Below are positions 26,601-34,389 of a stretch of DNA of 64,000 nt, piece by piece. The number at the start of each line of letters is the position of its first letter. Positions within the stretch are counted from its first letter, which is position 1. The notes beneath the pieces were generated by a model. That model searched no databases. It saw only the letters and a program-made list of their open reading frames with translations, and was not told where the DNA came from. The translations under genes and the position numbers were made by a program. Source of the DNA: Amycolatopsis coloradensis (GTDB lineage Bacteria > Actinomycetota > Actinomycetes > Mycobacteriales > Pseudonocardiaceae); assembly GCF_001953865.1 (NCBI RefSeq), contig NZ_MQUQ01000005.1, positions 321,401 through 385,400 of the forward strand. Reading direction: 5' to 3'.

Positions 26601-27727
26601 TCTTCACGGCGCCGCAGGTTGCCGACGGCCGACGTCAGGTCACGCTCTCGCTCGGCGGCGAACTTGCTAAGCCGGTCGGCCTCTCCTCCCACCTGTTTCA
26701 GGTTTTCGGCGTCCCGCATTTCCGGACTGCTCTGCAGCGCGGCACGTCGTGCCTCCAGCCGGGTCCTCGCCGTCGTCAACTCGCCGAGCAGTCTTTCTGT
26801 TTCTTCGAGTGCCACCGTCGCTTTTTCATAAGCGGCCTCGGCTTCGCCCAGCTCGCGGCCGAGCTGTTCGTACTTGCTGTGGGTGTGCCGCACCGGAGCC
26901 GCCCGGCGTTTGGCCGCGATCCGGGAGTAGCGCCGGTAATGGCCGAGAAACTGTTCCGCCGCCGTCTTCGCTTCGGCGAGAGCGCGTAAGGTCTCCCGCT
27001 CCTCGTCCAGCCCACGGAACGCTTCCGCGACCGTGGCCACCAGTGCCGGGTCGAGCGGCGGAAGTGCCTCGGTGAGTGCCCGGGACAGCAGTTTCTCGTC
27101 CGGTTTCTTCGACAGCTGCGGCTGCCGAAGCTGGATCAGCAGATTGACGAGGGCTTCGTAGCGGTGGATCCCCAGTCCGAACAGGGCTTCGTCCACCGCA
27201 CGACGGTATTCCGACGCGGTGTCGTACACCAGGCCGTGCCCGTCCACGGCGTCCTTGAGCTTCTCCCTGGTCAGCGCCACCCTGGTCGGGCTCACCAAGG
27301 AGAGGTCCCGGCCGACGCGCTGGTCGGTGACGAAGAACCAATGCCTGGCGATGCCGCGTCCGGCGACGGCCTTGAGCCCGCAGCCGATCGTGCGGTATTC
27401 GGCGCTTCCGTCGGGAAGGGCACGGCCGAATTCCAGCCAGGTATAGCCGAGGCGTTCGTTGTGCGGATGTTTCCCGCCGAGCAGCAGGTTCCATTCCATG
27501 CGTTTGTTGCGGTCGCCGTCCGGTTCCACCCGGTGTGCCGACAACTCGCCGTCGAGCAGGAACGGCAGGGTGAGCGCGAGCACCTTGGACTTGCCGGTTC
27601 CGTTGTTGCCGCGCAACAACAAACGGCCGTCGTGGAAGTGGAACTCTTCGAGGTCGTAGTAGAACAGGTCGACCAGGCCGGCACGGAGTGGTTGCCAGCG
27701 GGCCCTGTCCGGGACGGGCGAAGTCAT
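23690..27727 (-). CDS. jetC: Jet2 SMC-like ATPase (TIGR02680 family, JetC)
   Basis: 1345 residues from an ATG at 27727 overlapping the jetB2 stop (ATGA). Walker A GNNGTGKS at 40-47 after FHFHDGRLLLR; extended coiled coils about 290-1150; head signature SGGER and Walker B LVALDEAFAGVD near the C-terminus. Clearly homologous to JetC1 (shared DGRLLLRG.NG.GKSK start and matching head ends) but well diverged, so these are not a recent duplication. All catalytic motifs are intact. Confidence 0.92.
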   Translation of the reverse strand: MTSPVPDRARWQPLRAGLVDLFYYDLEEFHFHDGRLLLRGNNGTGKSKVLALTLPFLLDGELSAHRVEPDGDRNKRMEWNLLLGGKHPHNERLGYTWLEFGRALPDGSAEYRTIGCGLKAVAGRGIARHWFFVTDQRVGRDLSLVSPTRVALTREKLKDAVDGHGLVYDTASEYRRAVDEALFGLGIHRYEALVNLLIQLRQPQLSKKPDEKLLSRALTEALPPLDPALVATVAEAFRGLDEERETLRALAEAKTAAEQFLGHYRRYSRIAAKRRAAPVRHTHSKYEQLGRELGEAEAAYEKATVALEETERLLGELTTARTRLEARRAALQSSPEMRDAENLKQVGGEADRLSKFAAERERDLTSAVGNLRRREEQAETARRTTAADLAVLEQAKDIAQEAAEAAYVAEGHAAVVADEDERAGQALIERQGNAVDQLQRLLNAATQSEAALRSARESVDRITAEQQGAAERITVAEAAIVEHGAALVDAYRSYAASTEQIRLSDVDDLLDALDAWTETLAGANPAASAVEEAVLRATAEFGRRQAALDAERTAAENERRAIADEIARLEAGGHDAPPRPYTRDEEARVDRPGAPLWKVVDFVPGVNDEHRAGLEAALEAAGILDAWVTPDGGLHSRLTGDVVVKPGIAAPAGGLTAVLAPAIDRADPQAAALADDVVETVLRAIGLGPGADTWVAVDGRFAVGVLSGAWRKDKAGYLGEGAREAARRERILRLREEAARLDRHLAELADAVDRLTAQRAALTAEHRAQPNDNDLRDTHVKLAGEHESKRRIDVRLDEAVVVSGECSDEAEQARERVIEFAGDVGLPTDLEELARVRGALGDYRVALAGLWPAARALARARADAVKAEDELLAAAEHHGEARESAVNARAEAEIVAERHRVLVETAGAGVDELYRKLAAVATDLDEREAREKQVRRDEQVVREERGTANGRRVTLRESIATAVAERDQAIGELRAFATTGLLTTAIPELDFPDPDKEWAPNPAVALARAINAALDGVDDADRPWELVQQRVSAEHKLLTDALSRHGHSVGMTVRDGIIVVDVLFQGRTQDIPTLVAALEVENEQRANLLSAKEREILENHLINEVAGTLQELIGNAEDQVRSINGDLEARPTSTGMRLRLQWRTSRTAPDGLDRVRDRLLRQIADAWSAEDRNAVGRFLQEQINREHAEDAAGGWVEQLTRALDYRSWHEFAIQRYQDGQWRSATGPASGGERVLAASVPLFAAASSFYSSSANPHTPRLVALDEAFAGVDDDSRAKCLGLLAAFDLDVVMTSEREWGCYPQVPGLAIAQLARRDGIDAVLVTPWRWNGRERVQERRPIPYVPSA

Positions 27728-28917
27728 TTCCCGGTCTTCCTCTCCCGAATGGTGGGTGCGTCGAGCCGATAGCGGCCGATCGCGGGCAGCGCACGCACCA
27801 TCGGCGGATCCCCTTCGGAATCCTCCACGAGGCGCAGTGCGCGCAGCTTGTGCAGCGCGATGGCGAGGAGTTCCTCGTCCGCACCTTCTTCGGTGACCCC
27901 GCGACGCCAGTAGGTGGCGTGCTCGCGGGCGATCTTCCTGACATACGCCAGTACCCGTTCGACGGGCACGGGCCCGTTCCGCGCCGCGAGGTACTCGGCG
28001 ACGAGAAGGGTGACGTGGCCGTCGGTGCGCTGCTCGGGCATCCGCACGTCGGTCAGTTCGTCGTCGGGATCGACCATCGCGATGCCCTCGGCGCGGACTT
28101 CGGCGACCAGGCCGACGGCGTCCTCGATCCGGTGCGTTATCGCGTGGCGCTGGCTGGCCAGGTACGCCTGCTCGTCGTCGGCCAGCTCCTCGTAGTAGAC
28201 CACCGGATCTTCGAGCAGGCGGCGGGTGAGCCGGTGGCGTAACGCCCGGTTGCGCAGGTCGTCGGTGTCGGCGACGGGCTCGTGGGCGAGTTGTTCGAGC
28301 CTGGTTTCGAAATCGGCGGCCTTGACCGTCGAGGGGCCTCGGCCACTGGTCAAAAGCGCGGCCAGCACCCGGCGCTGGACGTCGTACAGGACGTCTCCGT
28401 TGTCGCTCAGGTAGGAGTCTTCCTCGCCGGCGACACGCTCGAGGACACCCCAAGTGAGCAGCAACCGGACCGCGGCGACGAGATCCGAACGTTCGTCACG
28501 CCTGCTCAACGTGAACGACACCCCGGCGTCGATGAGCTCCGGCTCACCCGCGGCCGCGAGCACGCCTTCGGCGAGGCGGCCGAGGGTGATCTGCGCGTCG
28601 GCTCGCTCCAAAACGGCCAGTGCCAAGCAGAGCAGGACGTACCTGCGGCGGCCGAACGGTGGTTTGCCCTTACCGTCTCGCGCCGGATGGGTCGCGTCGG
28701 TCAGCGTCGGCGCGGTTTTGAACAAGCGCGCGGATTCCGCGCCGACCAGCAGCCGCCAGCCGGTCTCCGTGGCCAGCCAGTCACGCAGGTCCGCCGCATG
28801 GCGCCGGACCAACCGCAGTACCTCGTCGTCCGCCCCCGCGGTCAGCAACGGCTTGGCGAGCAGCGCCCGCAAAGCTTTTCGCTTCTGCGCGGCGGTTTCC
28901 TCGCCAAGCACGGTCAC
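27724..28917 (-). CDS. jetB: Jet2 TIGR02678/DUF2398 protein (JetB)
   Basis: 397 residues from a GTG at 28917 (GTGA overlap with jetA2). It has the same landmarks as JetB1: RRRYVLLCLALAVL near residue 95, a winged-helix LTWGVLERVAGEEDSY, and VVYYEELADDEQAYL near residue 245. KITE/MukE-like adaptor of the SMC complex. Ends in a 4-base overlap with jetC2. Confidence 0.9.
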   Translation of the reverse strand: MTVLGEETAAQKRKALRALLAKPLLTAGADDEVLRLVRRHAADLRDWLATETGWRLLVGAESARLFKTAPTLTDATHPARDGKGKPPFGRRRYVLLCLALAVLERADAQITLGRLAEGVLAAAGEPELIDAGVSFTLSRRDERSDLVAAVRLLLTWGVLERVAGEEDSYLSDNGDVLYDVQRRVLAALLTSGRGPSTVKAADFETRLEQLAHEPVADTDDLRNRALRHRLTRRLLEDPVVYYEELADDEQAYLASQRHAITHRIEDAVGLVAEVRAEGIAMVDPDDELTDVRMPEQRTDGHVTLLVAEYLAARNGPVPVERVLAYVRKIAREHATYWRRGVTEEGADEELLAIALHKLRALRLVEDSEGDPPMVRALPAIGRYRLDAPTIRERKTGK

Positions 28918-30458
28918 GCGATCGCCTCCACCCGGCCGTCTCCGGTCAGGTCGATGATCTCGATCAGATGCTCCGGCCCGCGGAGAGTCCCGTCCTCGGT
29001 GTCGATGCTCACCGTTCCGCCACCCCGTACGAGGGTCAGGCGAACCTCCATCGTGCCGTCGCTCGTGGTGGTCCGGACCACGGGATCGCCAGGTGCCCGG
29101 GCCGAGAGCGCGTCACCGAGAAGGCCGAGGAACAGCCGGAACGCCCGCGCGTCGAGTTCTCCCAAAGCGGACAGCCGTGTCGGTCCCGGCGTCGCCAGCC
29201 GCTCACGTGCCGCGGCGACCTGCTCGGTCTCGAGAGCCGCCTGCTCGGCCAGGATCCGCCGCTGCTCCGCGCGGTCCGAGACCCGGTTGGGCTGACCGCG
29301 CCGCTCGTAGGATCCTGTCCGGCGTAACTGCGGGCTGATGTGCACCCCGGCCGCTTGCCGCCACGGCGTACTCGGCGCGGGTTGCTCTTCCTCCCACGCG
29401 GCAACGGTTTCGCTGTCGACCGTGAGATGCCGCGCCGAACCGAGCCCGAACGCCGTCCGCCACAGCCGATGCGCCGCGTCGTCGTCCGGGGCCTGGGCGA
29501 ACCACCGCGCCAGCGTCCGGAAATCCGCCGAGCGATCGGAACGCCCGGAACGACGTTCGTTGAGCGCGGCCACCGTGTCGATGAGCTGGGTGATCGCCGT
29601 GACAGCGGCCCCACGCAGCAGCCGCGCCTGCGACTGACGGCGAGAATCGGCCGAAACAAACCAGTCGTGCAGCCCCCGCCACCGATTTCGCCAAGTGTCG
29701 TAACAACTCTCGATAGCGGCCGCATTCTCGTGATCATCAGGCGCGACATCGACCGCGTCGCGTTTCGCGGCCACCATGAGCAGCTCTCGCACACCGGCTT
29801 CTTCGATCTTGCCCAGGAGCGTCGCGATCTCCGCACCCCGGTTGGCAAGATCGGCGATGAACCGGTTGACGTAGTCGATCAGCCGCTGCTTGTAGGCGAC
29901 GAACGCCTCCACGTCCCCGTCGGCGAAATCGATGACACGACGTAGCGACGCCATGAACGCCTGCGCGTTGTCGGCCAGTCCGGTGAACCGCTCGGCGAGC
30001 GCGAGCAGCAGCAAATGCACCTTCGCCGGGTCAAGCTCCCGCGCCCCCGCCAGCTCCACCAGCGCTCGCAGCTGCGCCGCGATGTCCTCCAGCGCCACCG
30101 ACTGCAGCGAACCCCGGCGCCCCAGCGCCTGGTCATAAACCGCGAGTGCCTCTTCCGCGGCCTGGCCCGCCGCAGTGAGCTGGTACAGATATCGGGCACG
30201 ATGGAAGTCGGCGACACTGGTTACCCGGCTGGTGTCGGGATCGGCCCGCAGATTGCCCCACTCGACCAGCTTGTCCAGCGCGTCCGCGACCTGTTCGATG
30301 TCACCCGGCCTGCCCAGGTCGGCCGCGACGTCCTCCGGCCGCATGTGCACGATGAACCGGTCCCTCGCCCGCGCGAACGTCAACAGGACGTCGCGATAGA
30401 GCGCCGCGTTCGGCGCACTCAGGTGCGCGAACGGCTGAGGCTCCTGGTCGGTGGTCAC
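28914..30458 (-). CDS. jetA: Jet2 TIGR02677/DUF2397 protein (JetA)
   Basis: 514 residues from a GTG at 30458 (MTTDQEPQPFAHL); the open frame continues to 30542, but the family begins close to the PFAHLSAPNAALYRDVL motif. N-terminal winged helix, helical centre with AEIATLLGKIEEAGVREL, and RSGRSDRSADFRTLARWF near residue 340, matching JetA1. Kleisin-like subunit and first gene of the complete Jet2 operon A-B-C-D. Confidence 0.88.
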   Translation of the reverse strand: MTTDQEPQPFAHLSAPNAALYRDVLLTFARARDRFIVHMRPEDVAADLGRPGDIEQVADALDKLVEWGNLRADPDTSRVTSVADFHRARYLYQLTAAGQAAEEALAVYDQALGRRGSLQSVALEDIAAQLRALVELAGARELDPAKVHLLLLALAERFTGLADNAQAFMASLRRVIDFADGDVEAFVAYKQRLIDYVNRFIADLANRGAEIATLLGKIEEAGVRELLMVAAKRDAVDVAPDDHENAAAIESCYDTWRNRWRGLHDWFVSADSRRQSQARLLRGAAVTAITQLIDTVAALNERRSGRSDRSADFRTLARWFAQAPDDDAAHRLWRTAFGLGSARHLTVDSETVAAWEEEQPAPSTPWRQAAGVHISPQLRRTGSYERRGQPNRVSDRAEQRRILAEQAALETEQVAAARERLATPGPTRLSALGELDARAFRLFLGLLGDALSARAPGDPVVRTTTSDGTMEVRLTLVRGGGTVSIDTEDGTLRGPEHLIEIIDLTGDGRVEAIA

Positions 30459-30575
30459 GATCCCATTATGGAGAGGGCACCGACAGTTCCGATGGCACCC
30501 CTCCGGATGCCTGGTCAGAGGGGAACCGTTCTTGCCCGGCATCCGGTGTCGTCGGCACCGGCGTCGCAGGTGTGA

Positions 30576-31757
30576 TCAGCGGCGCCGCTTGTGTTTGTCG
30601 CGCTGGTCGGATCGGGACATTCCGGCCAGAGGATGCACGGTGGCGTGCCGAGGGCGACCCTCGCCGAGCTGAGCTTGGGCCAGGTTGCGTAGCTCGTCCA
30701 GGCCGGTTAGGTCGGGGTGGCCGGAGGCCAGCAGCGCCGCCACCATCTCGCGCGCCTGGCCGGTCGGGATCTCGGCGAGCGCGCCGGTAATAGCGGCGGA
30801 GCCGCCGATTTCCAGCAGGTGGAGGAATTGCTCGGTCATCGCGCGCAGCCCCTCCTCCGGGGCGAGCTCGTCGACAGTGATTTCGCCGTCATCGATCAGC
30901 ATCTGCGTCACGATGGGGCCTAGCTGCTGGTCCGCGCGCAATTCGTGCAAGAACGCGGACCGGTCGGGGATGGTCTGGGCCAGCACGTCGAGCATCGCGG
31001 CCGCGCGGATGCGGAACGGGCAGCCGCGCACCCCGTCCAGCAGGCGGGGCAGTCCGCGCTCCTGGCCGCCGTGCGTGGTCAGCCACTCGGCGATCTCCGC
31101 CTCGGCCGTTTCCGGGCTGTAGTGCTCGGCGATCATGCCCAGCAGCTGTGCGGGTTCAGCTTCGGACAGCTCACCGACCAGCGGTGCGTAGCGACCCGCG
31201 CGCAGCAGCTGGGCGTGTACCGCCCAGGTCGCCAGGGGCGTGAGCGAGATCAGCTCCACGGGACCACCGTCAGGGTCGAGCCCGGCCCGTAGCCGGTCCA
31301 TGGCGTCTGACGGCAACGGCGCGGGTTCGTGGGGCTCCAGGTCCCAGTCACGGTTCAGATCGGCCCGATACACCGGATCGGGCCGACCGACGGTCAACTC
31401 GACCGCGCCGAATTCGGCCACCACGTTCAGCGGTCGCCGCAGGTCCGCGCCGACACCGTCGCGCCACCGCATCGTCGTCGCGGCATCGAAGTCGCCGACG
31501 TAGAACGCTTCGGTGCAGGCCGACCAGACGCTTTCGGCCATCCGGATCACCGGTATCGGCTCGGGCAGCCCGTAGACAGTGTTGAGCACATCGGGCAGCA
31601 CCTCGTCGAGGATGCCGATACGGCAACGCCATCAAGATGCTCCGGCAACTACCCGTTGCAGCTCGTGGTCTTCCTCTCACGGCAGTGGCCGGTCAGGCTG
31701 GACCTCGAATACTCGCCGCGTACGGCGGACCTTGTCCATGAAAGGCGGGCTGAACAT
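30576..31757 (-). pseudogene. Unrecognised gene broken by two in-frame TGA codons
   Basis: From 31601 to 30576 there is an open frame of 341 codons (contains LPDVLNTVYGLPEPIPVIRM; ends HPLAGMSRSDQRDKHKRRR). The same frame extends upstream without shift to an ATG at 31757: MFSPPFMDKVRRTRRVFEVQ, a TGA at 31677-31679, EEDHELQRVVAGAS, a TGA at 31632-31634, then WRCRIGILDE into the open part. The upstream residues read as plausible protein, so I think the original gene was 394 codons and has two nonsense changes (TGG to TGA is the simplest). A shortened product from GTG 31601 remains possible. Family unknown. It lies 117 bases upstream of jetA2 on the same strand. Confidence 0.6.
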
Positions 31758-32083
31758 CTCGACGGTGTGCGAGTACCGGATAATCGCTGATTGTCGTGCA
31801 TCCGCCTTACGGATCAACGTCAGACTCTGCTCCGTCGATCGAACCGTCCGTCGCTCAACGTAGTGCGTCGTGATCACCGAGAGAGGTGAATCAACAACAA
31901 CCCGTTCTGCGCTGGTGTTGGCGCAAACGGCCGCGAGCGTGATAACCGATAGTAATAACGGGTTCACCAGATCGAGTGGCGAGCTGTTGTAATGCTTGGG
32001 CGTCGATGGCCGACGTGATGTTGTGTTCTGTGCCGCTAGTCGATTTGCGGTCAGGCGTAGGCACACCGAGGGGGTGACGCCAC
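31758..32083. other. Intergenic region upstream of the Jet3 operon
   Basis: About 326 bases of visibly lower GC than the left flank, with no convincing gene on either strand. It holds AACCCGTT and AACGGGTT arms about 55 bases apart and a GAGGGGG ribosome site just before the GTG at 32084. The Jet3 promoter must lie here; I cannot place the hexamers with confidence. Confidence 0.4.
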
Positions 32084-33649
32084 GTGAGTGATGTCTCGGC
32101 CGTGGGACGCGCTGCGTTTAACGAGTCGTTTGGCGATCGTGTGCGGGCACTCCTACGTACTCGGCCTGTGGCCGACGCGGCGGACAACGCGACACGCCAG
32201 TCATGGGGAGCGTACGGCTACGACGTTGTGACGCTCGCACTGGCAGCCATCGACACGGTGATCGCCAGGCAGGGTTTCGACAACGAAGTCACCTATGACG
32301 AGGTTGTCGCTGGGCTCGGTGCGCTGGGCGCGAACGCTCATCCGGACCGTCCCGCCGACGAACACAGTGCGGTCGCGCGATATGTCGTCGACGCGCTGCT
32401 GAATCGGCGGGAACGCGAAGCGCCGTACAGCTATCAGATTTCGATCTTCGGCCGTGACACCGACGGATCCGTTCGTCATCGGCTGATTCCGGCCGAGTTT
32501 CGGCTGTTGACCGAACACGAGGATCACTCCAGGGGCATCAATGTTCTCCGTGCATCGACGGACGCGATCAACGCCTTGGTCGGCGGACTGGAGTTCGACG
32601 TCGAGGACGAGCAGGCCGCGGTCGAACTCATGCTCGCCCGGCAACTCGAACGAGGAGCGTTCGGGCAGGCGGAGAAGGCGGCGGAACGATCACGACTGCT
32701 TTCCGTTCGCTATGCCGACGAGCTGCGGACGCTCCTGGCAGACACGGTGCGGGACATTCGGACGGTGCTCGCCCAGTGGGCGGAGCACGTGCCGGAGCAG
32801 TTGGAGCGCAACCGCGCGCATCTCGAGGAACGGCTCGCGGCGGAATCCAGGCTGCTTGACCATGTCCGCGGTGCGCTGGACGCCGCGGACGCGGAACCCG
32901 CGGTGGCTACGGCGGCTGCCCGCATCGCGGGTCTGCTCGAGGAGTGCCGTAAGCGGCACACCGAGCTACATGGAAGATTGGTCAGCGCGCGGATCATCTT
33001 CCTTGACGAGCAGACGCGCCAGTCGTTTCGGCCGGTCGGTGGATTGCGAAACCCCGACATCACAGACGGCGTGCTCGTCCCGCTACTCATGATGCCTGCC
33101 GCCGACGCGGTCGACCCTGCTGAGACGTTCGCGATCCTGCTGGCAGGCACCCGGGTGCCACGGATGGTCCGCTTCGCCGACCTGGTCGATGATCTGCTCG
33201 CGCCACGTCGCGAACCCACACCGGAGGAACCGCCGGCGCCCGAAGAGGAACTCGGCGATCCTGATCCACCTGCTGTGCCCCCGGCAGTTCTCGCCGCTGC
33301 CGCCAATGTGGTTGACGCTATCGGGTTGCCCGCGCGTCTTTCCGATCTCCTCCTCGCGGTTCGGGTGGCAGACCTGACGGACGGGGTCGATCGCCACGCG
33401 GTCGAACGGCTCATTGCCCTCGCGGTGCTGTGGAACTACGCACCCGAGACGGCGCAGGACGTGTCCACGGCGGTAGATACGGCTGCTCGTGTTCTCGGGC
33501 AGACGGCGGTGGTGGACGCCGACGGCACGCGGATCACCGTGCCCGGCTGGTCAGGTGACGACCTGATCGTGGCTGACGACGAGGAAGCACTCGCACGATG
33601 GGCAGCGACGTATTCGGTGGCCGTACGAGGTGATCGGGAGGCATCATGA
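32084..33649 (+). CDS. Jet3 kleisin-like subunit (JetA-like)
   Basis: 521 residues from a GTG with a GAGGGGG ribosome site. Residues 1-190 are mixed and could be winged-helix; about 195-310 form a long charged helical/coiled-coil segment rich in Arg, Glu and Leu; a proline/glutamate linker (about 375-395) leads to a C-terminal winged-helix-like part. Length and layout match the kleisin (MukF/JetA) position of a four-gene SMC operon. It shares no obvious sequence with the DUF2397 proteins, so assignment rests on architecture and gene order. The stop overlaps the next gene as ATGA. Confidence 0.65.
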   Translation: MSDVSAVGRAAFNESFGDRVRALLRTRPVADAADNATRQSWGAYGYDVVTLALAAIDTVIARQGFDNEVTYDEVVAGLGALGANAHPDRPADEHSAVARYVVDALLNRREREAPYSYQISIFGRDTDGSVRHRLIPAEFRLLTEHEDHSRGINVLRASTDAINALVGGLEFDVEDEQAAVELMLARQLERGAFGQAEKAAERSRLLSVRYADELRTLLADTVRDIRTVLAQWAEHVPEQLERNRAHLEERLAAESRLLDHVRGALDAADAEPAVATAAARIAGLLEECRKRHTELHGRLVSARIIFLDEQTRQSFRPVGGLRNPDITDGVLVPLLMMPAADAVDPAETFAILLAGTRVPRMVRFADLVDDLLAPRREPTPEEPPAPEEELGDPDPPAVPPAVLAAAANVVDAIGLPARLSDLLLAVRVADLTDGVDRHAVERLIALAVLWNYAPETAQDVSTAVDTAARVLGQTAVVDADGTRITVPGWSGDDLIVADDEEALARWAATYSVAVRGDREAS

Positions 33650-34389
33650 CCCTCAGCCAGCGCGATCTCGCCGATGTGGGCGTGCTCATCGGCTGCGCCC
33701 TGCGTCCGAAGACACGCCCCGGTGCCGACTCCGACTATCGGACCCTTCTCGGTCGCTACCGCGCCGATGTGGAGTTCCGGAACGCGGTCGACAGCATCCT
33801 CGACGGGTTGGACGCGCAGGTGCTGTCCGACTCGGATCTCGGATTGGTGCTCGGCGTACGCCGAGAGTCGGTGTTCGCTTATCACGTTTCGGATCTCCCG
33901 AATGTCGGTGGTGTGCGAGAGCGGTTGCTGGTTGGGCTCGTCAGCGTCGCCATCGCGGCGTACGCATTCCCGACTCCGGCCGACTTCGATGACGACCGCG
34001 TGCGGTGGGTGTCTGTCGATGAGATCGAACGCTTCGTCCGCGATATGTGCGATCAGCTCAAACGAACACCGGAAAAGACGTCAAGGGAGGACGAGTCGTT
34101 CGAGGAAGCGTGGCGTACCTACGACCGGTTGTCTCCCGGATACAAGGCCGACAAGGGAAAGAGAAAGGCACGCCGGTCTTCGGCATCGTCGCCCTACTGG
34201 GTCGCACATGTGCTCACCTGGATGGTCGACCAAGGACTCGCCCGGCCCGCACCTGCTCGTGGACCGGAGGTTTTCCAGCTGCTCGAACGGTTTCGAATCC
34301 AGGCAGGCGAACTCGCGGGGAACGCCACATACGACTTGCTGGCCGCGATCCGTCGCGGTGACTACCCGGCTGAGGGGGCGGGGGCGTAG
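33646..34389 (+). CDS. Jet3 MukE/KITE-like subunit (JetB-like)
   Basis: 247 residues, starting in a 4-base ATGA overlap with the upstream gene and ending one base into jetC3. Predominantly helical with a final winged-helix-like part (VAHVLTWMVDQGLARPAP). Size and position fit the MukE/JetB adaptor of an SMC complex. No database family recognised by eye. Confidence 0.62.
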   Translation: MTLSQRDLADVGVLIGCALRPKTRPGADSDYRTLLGRYRADVEFRNAVDSILDGLDAQVLSDSDLGLVLGVRRESVFAYHVSDLPNVGGVRERLLVGLVSVAIAAYAFPTPADFDDDRVRWVSVDEIERFVRDMCDQLKRTPEKTSREDESFEEAWRTYDRLSPGYKADKGKRKARRSSASSPYWVAHVLTWMVDQGLARPAPARGPEVFQLLERFRIQAGELAGNATYDLLAAIRRGDYPAEGAGA

